Assembly (NCBI GenBank): GCA_032173965.1
Contig: CM063284.1
Location: 133,353,125 to 133,417,124 of the forward strand
Reading direction: 5' to 3'
Source of the DNA: Sitta carolinensis
Taxonomy: Eukaryota; Chordata; Aves; Passeriformes; Sittidae
Length of the DNA: 64,000 bases
Part shown: in pieces, positions 49,701-64,000 of the stretch
Layout of the letters: the number at the start of each line of letters is the position of its first letter
How positions within the stretch are numbered: position 1 is the stretch's first letter
Translations under genes and position numbers: made by a program
Notes under the pieces: generated by a model
The model's input: the letters and a program-made list of their open reading frames with translations, nothing else
What the model was told of the DNA's origin: nothing
Database searches by the model: none

Positions 49701-52365
49701 TCCAGACACCTAAGCCTGGTGTTTCTGGTTCCATGCAGTTATTTCACACTGTAAAAACTAAGGACTGAATAACAGTTGAACTGAATAACAAGTATTTACG
49801 TTATTACTAACAAATATGGTTGAATTCAAACCAGTGTGCTGACAAACAGTATTCAAAAACTGGAATTGTTTGGACAGGAAAGGCAGAGAGACCCAGTGAC
49901 CCCATGGTGGTCCCTTGAATTGAAATATGTTATAGCTCAGGTGAATGGAAACACATGTGCATATGGGAACATCCTCCTCTCCAGACTTGTGTGTCTGGAT
50001 TTTTGGGATGCTGAGAGGCTATGTCAGGGGGACAGCAGCTCAAGCTGCAGCAGAGAGACTGCACTCATGGCATCAGCCTCGTCTATGAGCACCTGCAGTT
50101 CAGGATGCATTGACTGTAGCACGGTGACCTTGTGTGAGCCTGCTCAGGCTGTGCAGGAGCAGACTGGCCATCTGGGAGATTTTAGTGACATTAATAACAA
50201 CTCATAATATTTGCTAATATGTTTGTGAGGCCACATGTAAAACATGAAGCCTATATCATATGGCATGATGGATAAAATGAAGGAATCACTAGTTGATGTA
50301 ATATGGATTGTGGTCAGAGGATGCTCAGGCAAGTTTATTACCACTCCTTTTACCTGCAAAATAGTTAAGGCAAAGTGGATCAGTAGTTCTGATTCAATTT
50401 GAGTATATCACCAGCATTTGGCAGTGCATTTAAATAGCATTAGAAGCATTTAAATATATCAGAAGGCCACAGAGCATAAGCCTAACAGATGGCTAGGTTT
50501 TCTTGGGCTGAAGGAGGATGTTGACATTTCTGTTTTCCAGATGGAAATGCACACTGCGAGTCAAATGAGTGTTAGGAACTGCACAATGCACTCACCAGAG
50601 CTCAAAGCAGATGTTCCACTCTTGTTTGCTAAAACCTTCTCTTGCAGTTCTCTTCAGTTTGCTTCCTCTAGCAAAGCCATTTGAAATTTCAAAGCTTCCG
50701 AACCACACTCAAATATATGGTGAGCAAACCCAGGTGGGGAAATAATTGTGAATGTTCATGCCAATTTTGTTCTCTAAAATCCTGAGTGACTGCCTTAGGA
50801 AGGCATGCAGTGCTGCTGCACTGTGTACTTCAGCTGCTGCACCTTGCCTGAGGAAATTAATTCTGTAATGCAGAAGTTTGGCACCCTGTGAAGGGACGCA
50901 CCTTAGCAACAGCCCGTGTTGATGCTGAGGATCCCCAGCCCTTGGTAAGGATGCTTGTGTGAACATGCAGGTGGCACAGAAATCAAACATCACCGCCTTC
51001 ACAGTACTGCCACTGGCCCAGGCCAGGAGGCAGCAGGGTTTGCTGACAGCACTGCACAATTGCTCAATGAAGCCTCTGCCTGCATGTGTTTGTGGATGTT
51101 GACTGAGGCTGTCACCAAAGCAACTGTTACAATTAAGGATTTACATAATTCCATAAATTTTCCCAGCTAGCTTAGGGAACCATTATTATTTACCAGCTTT
51201 TTTGTGAAGTTGGCAGGGTGTAACGCTGCCCATCTTCACAAGGTGGGAGCCCTCACCTCAGCACTGCGGCTGACGTCAGTCCCAGTTCTCAGGACAGTGT
51301 GTGACGGGGTTGATGACTGACAGCAGCAGGGGGACTGATCTGTGGTGCAGATCTCCCTTCAATCTCACTTCCCTGCTATTGTTCCACCAGCACAGACATG
51401 GAAAGGGGAGAAAGGCAGAAGTGGCTGAAAGTGTAGAGCCACGTGAAGACGTTCAGTCTACAAAAATGTGGTTCCATGCAGCCTATTTGAATGACTCAAC
51501 TTCTTGTAGCATTCTTTCCTGCAGTAGAAATGTGTGGTTTTGTTAAATACTTCAGAAAAAAAAAAATGTATTGAAGCTTATCTCCCCCTTCTGGAAACTC
51601 TGCGTCTACAAATCACACGAAGTTTGGAGTATACAGAAGGAAGCTACCTCTCAAACATTTGGTATTTCTATTTTGAATTCTTGAGGACATAGCACATGCT
51701 TTATTTTACAGGGCTTTCATTTCTAGAATGACGAAAAGCAAAGTATGATTTTAAATGAAAGCAATATGAGATGGTTTACACTGTGTGGCCAAGAACTTTC
51801 CTTCAGTTACTAAATTGACAATATTCAGTCTGGCAATACCTGTTTCTTCGGAAAAGTCCAAAATCCCCTATTGTTCAGAAGGATTTTGCGTCCTTACCTT
51901 GACTTCTGTTAAAATGAAATCTGTGACTGATGCCCGGCTGATACTTTTTGCCCTCACGGTGGATCAGATCCCGCTGTGGCGTTCGGCGGTTTCTTGCAGA
52001 GACAGCTCCTTCATGGGAAAGGAGTCACCGGCTGCCGAGCAAACACCTGGAGAGGAGGAAGGGAACCTGGAGCTCCGGGAGGGCCGGGCATGGCCCTGCA
52101 ACGCCGCCGCCCGGCCCGGTCCGGCGCGGCGCGGCCGGGGGCTCCGGCGTCGCCCGGGGAAGCTCGGCGGGGCCGGCCCGAGGGGCGGGAGCCCCCGGCC
52201 CCGTGCCAATGGCTGCGGCGGGGGGGGCTCTGCCCAGCCGTCTCGCTCGCTCACAGGATGGAAATTCCCGGCCTCCCCGGGGAGGGAGCTCGGGCTGCGC
52301 GCTCTGAAAGGCTCATTTATCCCCGCGCTCCTGCGGCAGCCGGCCGGCGCATCCCGCCCCGCACG

Positions 52366-58279
<5,914 letters not shown>

Positions 58280-58556
58280 CTTCCCTCCCTTTTTATAATA
58301 CTTTTTCTTTTTTTTTTTTTTAATTTGTACTGTATTTTTCAGAATTTATTTCAATAGAGTTGGATGCAAGTACTGGACTGAAAGGCACCAAAGCCTTGCA
58401 TATGTAGCCTTTGTCTTGTTTTGCATATGGCAGAGGCTTTTTATAATAATCATTTTAGAATACAAATATCAAAACCAAGTTCATTAGCATTTTAAATTTC
58501 TTTTTTTGATGTAATACCACCACTGTTTTTAGAATTAACCATAACTTTTTGTATCA

Positions 58557-58562
58557 AATAAA
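58557..58562 (+). terminator. CTHRC1: CTHRC1 poly(A) signal AATAAA
   Basis: AATAAA with an overlapping AATAAG lies about 280 nt after the stop, giving a compact 3' UTR of about 300 nt. Confidence 0.75.
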
Positions 58563-58596
58563 TAAGACCTTTTACAAAAAAAAAAATCTAGGTTAT

Positions 58597-58602
58597 TTTA
58601 TT
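58597..58602 (-). terminator. SLC25A32: Distal candidate poly(A) signal for SLC25A32
   Basis: TTTATT on the plus strand is AATAAA on the minus strand, only 35 nt beyond the CTHRC1 signal. It is a candidate end for a long (3.1 kb) SLC25A32 3' UTR, or chance. Confidence 0.3.
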
Positions 58603-61539
58603 GAACATGAATCTCTTTAAGGTATTTTACATGGTGTTATGATACATGATGTTGGCTTTAGCCTTCAGAAAACATACATAAAATTCACTCCTGTAGACCT
58701 GACTGCAGAATAGGATGCTCTGCTGTTACAGTCCTGTCTCTTAACTGACTTAACTGTAATCTAGACAGTGTGGTGTTAAATACCTCATTATGAATAACTG
58801 AGCAAAACCACATTATTTAAGCTCTCCTTCCCTCCCTTGCTTCTTGATAGACTGGATTTCAGTGTAACATCTGACTGGTCTCCACTACTAAGATGCAGAC
58901 ACTAAATAATTTTACAACACTTAATTTCATTGCTTCAATAAAATAATTCTCCTCGGTTTAGCCTTTCAGATATAGAGAATGACTTTGGTGTTGGTTAAAA
59001 GCTAGATATAATGAAGTTTAGAAGATACAGAAATAAAGCAGGTTGAAATGCCGCTTTCAAAAAGTGAACTGGTAAAGTGAAACGATGTCACAGCTGTTTG
59101 AGAAGTGACAACACCGATCATGCCAACAGACCACAAGCTTTAGTGTCTTAAGTATTTTCTTCCAAATGCTACAACTGACATACTCAAATAGTTTTAAAAA
59201 TTGTACACATTCTAAAGAGAAACAATAGTCATGTTTGTATTACATAATCAATTTTACATTAATGAAATAGAAAAACTAAGAAAAGCATGTACAACATGCA
59301 AAAATTTCAAATCTTTCCAGAAATTAAAAGAAAAAAAAATTAAATCTGAGATAAGGAATTTATTTCAGCTGTTTAAGATTAAATCTCATCTTTTCTGAAC
59401 AGGCTGTAAGATGTCCCCCAGGTATCTCTCAGATGGGTAGCTCCTGCCTGTAGCTGTTGTTGCAGATACCAGGGGAGGACACCTGCAGTGAGGGGAGTAC
59501 TTGGGCTTGCCCAACTGCAAGATGCCGTGTGAGATTTGCTGCAAGCCAGCAAGTTACACAGCTGGTATTTTGTCTGTGAAGAACTGCAATGTTTTTGCTG
59601 GCTCGGACGATGGTTTTAAGGTACCTGAACACAAACACGTTACTATGAGCCGGGCTGTGGTGAGCTTACCGAGCGCCCGTTACCGTACAGTGAGTGATTG
59701 TGCACATGCTTGCAGCCCGCCTTTGCATTCATCCTGGGGCACCAGGAAGCTGTTCTGATCTAGAGCATGCTAGCCTGGGGTAGTATGTGCACAGCTTCTT
59801 TTGTTTTATGATGTTCTCATATGTCCTCACAATATATTTTGGACCCTGGGGGTAGAGTTAACTCAGTGTTCCATTAAATTCATTCTGCGTACCACAAAAC
59901 ACACGAACCCCGGTAAGCACCCTCCAAAGGCAGAAGCTGCCCTTATGGATCTACAGAATTTACATGGTAAACTTCCAGTATATTTATCTTCAGCTAAATA
60001 CACACGGAAACTTCCGTAATAAAAACCAGAGCCAGCCATACTGGCCCCAGATGAGATTATCAACTCTTATCAGTAGATGGGATGGGATTGTGGAAAAGAA
60101 AGTGTAAATTATTAATAAAGCTAGTTATATACAAAGTGTGGTATGTGGCAACAGTATCTACAAAAACAAGCACGTGGATCGCTAAATGATGATTCAAAAA
60201 CCTGAGTATTTTCTGTAGCTTTCTGGATTTTAACTTAAAATTTAAATCAAATCCCTAATCTGTTAAATTTTTTATTAAAAACTGTTCTTTCTGCTTTAGG
60301 TAAGTCCGGTAAACAGGAAACTTCTCCAAGTGATTATTCTGCTCCCTATCTCCCTATGTAACACATGATTCCCCCCTAACTGTTGGATAGCCTTTGCTAA
60401 TTTATTTCCTAGTTAAATGATACTTACTAGATATTTAATATCTTCTTACCAAGGACAGGCAGATGCTGGGGTCAGTAATGTCTTTTCTTAAAGAAATAAA
60501 AAAACCCAAACTACCAAACCGAGAGCTCTAAAAAGTACATATCCTCGACAGCAATTATTGGTGTGGAAAAAAACCATAATTATTATACAAATTTACTGAG
60601 ATGTACTATCATTTAATTTATCAGTAAATTAGCAATCAATATATTAACAATCTTTTCCTTAAATCAAATTAGAAGACATTAATTGATTATTCTGGGTTTT
60701 TTTGACGAAAGTCCTGTACACAGGATTTTTTTAGACTAGAAACTTTTTTTTCCAGAGAGTATTATTGAAAGTAAGTGTGGTCTTATTTGTTATTACACTG
60801 ATTTGAACACTGCATCACTATGGGATTACAAAAAAAAAAAATCCTCATTTTTAAAATGTAAGCCCACTTTCAAATATGCATTTACTTAGCAGTATCACTA
60901 ACAGAGACAGACTGACACAGAGAGAGATGGAGAGAGAATGAAAGAGAGGAAATGAATTAAGTGGTCAGCAATGCATGCACTTTCAGCACATCAGTCTGCT
61001 GCTAAAACCAAGTCGAAAAACACAGTGGAAGTCTGTCCTGGTACAAGACGAGAACTGAGTTTCATCAGACTTTCAATTATTCAAACCCAAGACTGGACAG
61101 CTGTTTTAAAAAAACAATTTTGGTTTTCAAACTGCACCCCACTGAGGCAGTATTTTTGTGTTGGATGAGCAATGGAGTCTGGAGCATTCCATATCCTGAA
61201 ATCTGACGAGTAACACAGAGGCGGATTCAGACGATGGTCCTTGTTTTAATGAGACTCAGAGATTTCAGAAAGTTTTGACAGGCTCCAGGGTTGCATTCAT
61301 ATGAAGTTTTCCACTCATGCAGGAGCAGAATCTCACCTACTGTAATCTTGAGACTTGTTGAAATTGCTCAGTGGGTTATTCCAGGCAGGCCAGGATGAAT
61401 GGAATTGCTGTGCAGCTGCCTTCACCCAGGCACAGCACTATTATTTCACAGTTGCAGACATCTGCTTCAAGCAGACACAGCTGATTCAGAGAGGAAGGCA
61501 GCAATGCAGGAACATTCAACAAGAGAGATGTTGGCAGGG

Positions 61540-61545
61540 TTTATT
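61540..61545 (-). terminator. SLC25A32: Proximal candidate poly(A) signal for SLC25A32
   Basis: Minus-strand AATAAA 133 nt after the stop codon, followed by catctctcttgttgaatgtt, a T/GT-containing stretch. Confidence 0.45.
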
Positions 61546-61677
61546 GTCTCTACATTCTTTCCTCAAAATACCAGATCAATTCACAGTGTCAAAGAAGACT
61601 GCTGAACTAAATTTCTCCCAAATCATAAAATAAAAAATAAAGCATAGATTACTTCCTGGGAACACAAGTTCATACCT

Positions 61678-61813
61678 TTAATTATTTTCTTTTCTAAAAC
61701 CAAGTAAAAAGCCAGACACATTTTCATAAACTACAAAGGTAATACAGCAGGCAGGAGTCACTCTGATCACATTAGGTATAATTCCTTTGTAAAATCCATG
61801 AACACCCTCTTTC
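61678..61813 (-). CDS. SLC25A32: SLC25A32 last coding exon
   Basis: Acceptor gtctttaaag|GAAAGAGGG on the minus strand; stop TAA is the complement of 61,678-61,680. It encodes the last transmembrane helix region. The C-terminus GFRKENN differs from the human DLREKRK ending but keeps the length. Confidence 0.94.
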
Positions 61814-63423
61814 CTTTAAAGACAAAAAAAAAATATTTTAATTAATGTCTTTTAATAGAATAAAATCAGACATAAAATAAAGCCTGGCATTTTATTTCTC
61901 ACATTCCATTGAGGGATGCACTCCAGGTGAGAAATAACAATTTCAGACAGTGTTTAAAGTGCATCAAGTATTAATTAATCGTTTTTTCTTCTGAACATAT
62001 AATAGCATTATGTAGATCAGTTATTTGGCCTAGGCTTTGCATGTTTTTTGTGGGTATTGTAAAAGTAAGAGGTAATTTTCTACCTTCCTTCATTCTACAA
62101 GAACTAGCTAAACAACTAAGGAAAGTCAGCATTAATTTTTTGAGAATTTAAGCACCTCCTCCAGAATTCTGATTCTACTGGCCAATTAATGAGAATCTAA
62201 TTTGACCCAATTTGAATCAGTGTGTCATGCTAGGACTGTTAAAAAGTTTCAGAGCACTAAATCTCAGATCTTTAGGTACAGGCTTCACTGGACTAGGACA
62301 TCTGGAAGGATGAGTAAACAGAGATCCTGAGAAATGCCTGGGTATGGTTTACACTACCCTCCCTAAGTCACATTTGTTTCATCATGAGCACAGTGGTAGT
62401 TCCAGAATGGCTGTACTACACTTGACCAGAACTAACAAGCCTTCCTGTAGCCTGCAGCACTGAAGGACTCGGTACTGACACATCAGAGCTATTTTTGCTC
62501 TGAATTGCCCCCAGTCGAAATGGCTGTACAGCCTCTGAACCAGGGGTGCTCCTGGAACAACACAGCCTCAGTCACTTAATTCAGCTGGCACCTCTTCACA
62601 GCCCAGGACCCCATTCCTATCCCTCCAGCAATATGCTGCAACCCAGCAGCACTGCCCAAAGCAATGGATGCCTGTGCAGAGGTGGTCACCCTTAGAAACT
62701 ACACAGCTCTGTGTGAAAACTCTCCCCTGCACTGTGGAGCTCAGGGAAGAGCTCAGGGAAGGTTTGTGAGAAGATATGAATAGGTGTGAGGTCACAGGTC
62801 TCTAAAGGTCCTACAGGAAGCTGGGACTAGACTACAAATGCAGTCAGGACCCAGGGTAACCCAGGGACATCAGTATAATCAGCTCTGGCTAGCTCACTAC
62901 ACCTTGCCAGGAATTCGGATTAGCCACAACTCCCAGCAGCTTCTGTCCGATGTGATACGCTACAGCAGTTCAAGAGAGACTTCATTTAGTGTCCCAAACT
63001 GGCCATGACAATGGTATTTTTTAGCCTGTGAAATTTTCTGAAGAGAGAAGGGAGACAGAATTAACAGAAACCTGCAGGGGTCATTGACTCTCTCCTATCT
63101 CCTCTCTCCTTAGCTTACTGCTGTTGGTGGCGTCTTGCACAGTATGACTTTGTACAACTAACACTTTGTTTGATCTGAACTGTCAGATCTGCAAGTCAGC
63201 ATAGAAGCCAGTAAATGTAGCTCTGGTTCTGTAAAACTCGGTTTCCAACATGTAGGCTTTTAATTTTGCACACCTACCTCCATGTCCTGTGGATCACATC
63301 AAACACCCCAGAGTATGTGTTATGCTGGTCTTGAAGACGAGCTCGCACAACTTGATAGGGATAGGTTGCTGCCACAGCAAATATTTTGGATACAGCTGCC
63401 ATCATTATGTATTCCACAGTGTT
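61678..63423 (-). CDS. SLC25A32: Mitochondrial folate/FAD carrier SLC25A32, last two coding exons (partial)
   Basis: SLC25A32 is a six-helix carrier of the mitochondrial inner membrane that imports tetrahydrofolate and/or FAD. Two minus-strand exons, 63,423-63,278 and 61,813-61,678, join in frame (phase 2 junction inside an Arg codon) and give the third carrier repeat: [20 protein letters not shown], then [47 protein letters not shown] and a short C-terminus ending RKENN. PYQVVR is this carrier's version of the Px[DE]xx[RK] signature. This matches the last roughly 93 residues of human SLC25A32 (315 aa); the earlier repeats lie beyond base 64,000. The gene converges on CTHRC1. Confidence 0.95.
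61814..63277. other. SLC25A32 last intron (1.46 kb)
   Basis: Minus-strand gtaggt...aaag intron. Nothing else recognised inside. Confidence 0.85.
63278..63423 (-). CDS. SLC25A32: SLC25A32 penultimate coding exon
   Basis: Minus-strand acceptor cttttag|AACACT and donor TGGAG|gtaggt. 48 codons plus two bases. Nearly identical to the human protein over [20 protein letters not shown]. Confidence 0.96.
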
Positions 63424-64000
63424 CTAAAAGCAACAAAAATAGTCAGGCTTGCCTTAGGTATGGTTTAAATCAGCCAGTTCTCAAAATCTTATTTGATTTT
63501 TAGATGTACAACCAAACAACACTCTAGGTTTTCCCCCCTTATAATACAATACATTAAAAGAAATGTCAGTGTTTACTACCTGCAGTGCTACTAGTAAATG
63601 ACTATAAAACATGTGTTGTGCCTTCTCATTCCCATCAAGAGAAACACTTCTTCCAAAAGTAGACACCTTTTGCCCAATTTGCATCCAGTTTTCCAAGGTT
63701 TAATACCACCCCCTCCGGTTCCACAAAGTAAGAAAACACCCTCAACTCTTTCTCTAAAATTCTCAAAACACTTGCCAAAATAAGAAGTTGGTTTTCGAAA
63801 AACGTGAAAACCAGTTGCTTGTTCCTAAAAAGTGAGAAAGTATTATTTCCTTCTATATATTCTTCATTTCAATTAATGTACCAATACTTTGTACATTTGG
63901 CTACTGTATAACCTGACAAATGGAATCAAATTCTATTTTTTTACATGCCACAACATAATTTTATTCTCAAGCATCATACCAATTTTGTATCTGATACTCT
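63424..64000. other. SLC25A32 intron, continuing past the window edge
   Basis: No further SLC25A32 exon is visible up to base 64,000. Short ORFs at 63,481-63,783 show no carrier sequence. Confidence 0.8.

Larger units (their letters stand above)
43271..52039. other. Intergenic DNA between FZD6 and CTHRC1
   Basis: No gene recognised over 8.8 kb. Homopolymer A runs sit at 44,720-44,736 and 46,759-46,779, and a short CA run near 46,730. ORFs of 100-124 codons (for example 46,615-46,241 minus, 47,301-47,666 plus, 49,836-50,207 plus) have no domain, no splice context and overlapping opposite-strand frames. Confidence 0.45.
58583..61677. other. Region between CTHRC1 and SLC25A32 stop codons; likely SLC25A32 3' UTR in part
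   Basis: No coding exon seen. Minus-strand AATAAA signals lie at 61,545-61,540, 59,364-59,359 and 58,602-58,597, so SLC25A32 transcripts could end at any of these. A GA-rich stretch lies at 60,901-60,955. Which parts are UTR cannot be told without transcripts. Confidence 0.5.

Overview
The window is nuclear DNA from a vertebrate, almost certainly a bird. It has large AT-rich introns, CpG-island promoters, chicken-repeat-1 (CR1) LINE tails, LTR-like segments of the kind I associate with songbirds, and three genes whose order and orientation match the vertebrate block FZD6 - CTHRC1 - SLC25A32 (human 8q22.3). The songbird assignment rests only on the look of the LTRs and is weak. No bacterial, phage or CRISPR features are present.

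Layout. Bases 1-15,080 are intergenic: mostly unassigned AT-rich DNA, two LTR-like segments, one CR1 tail, a TA/TG microsatellite, a perfect 15-bp hairpin and a CTCF-like site. A poly(A)-like signal near 2,254 may end a plus-strand gene to the left (BAALC is the expected neighbour), but no BAALC coding sequence is visible. From 15,081 to 15,342 lies a spliceable-looking open segment built of 12-bp repeats. FZD6 follows on the plus strand: CpG-island promoter (about 15,305-16,345), start codon at 16,580, six coding exons, stop at 41,461, 709 residues. Its intron after residue 465 is best read as a GC-AG intron. The first coding intron (15.8 kb) holds a second, unexplained CpG island at about 25,909-26,215. 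The 43.3-52.0 kb interval has no recognisable gene.

CTHRC1 lies at 52,366-58,279 on the plus strand: four coding exons, 238 residues, with its own CpG island and a clear poly(A) signal at 58,557. The last two coding exons of SLC25A32 are on the minus strand (63,423-63,278 and 61,813-61,678), converging tail-to-tail on CTHRC1. The rest of SLC25A32 is outside the window.

Function. FZD6 is a Wnt receptor acting mainly in planar cell polarity and non-canonical signalling. CTHRC1 is a secreted collagen-repeat glycoprotein reported in the literature to stabilise Wnt/Frizzled/ROR2 complexes and favour the planar-polarity branch. The two adjacent genes therefore act in related processes. SLC25A32 is a mitochondrial inner-membrane folate/FAD carrier and is unrelated in function. 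I found no wholly new system. The observations most worth checking are the GC-AG intron, the intronic CpG island, the repeat-encoded candidate exon, the 45-bp minisatellite in the FZD6 promoter, the three small upstream ORFs before the FZD6 start, and the opposed poly(A) signals between CTHRC1 and SLC25A32.
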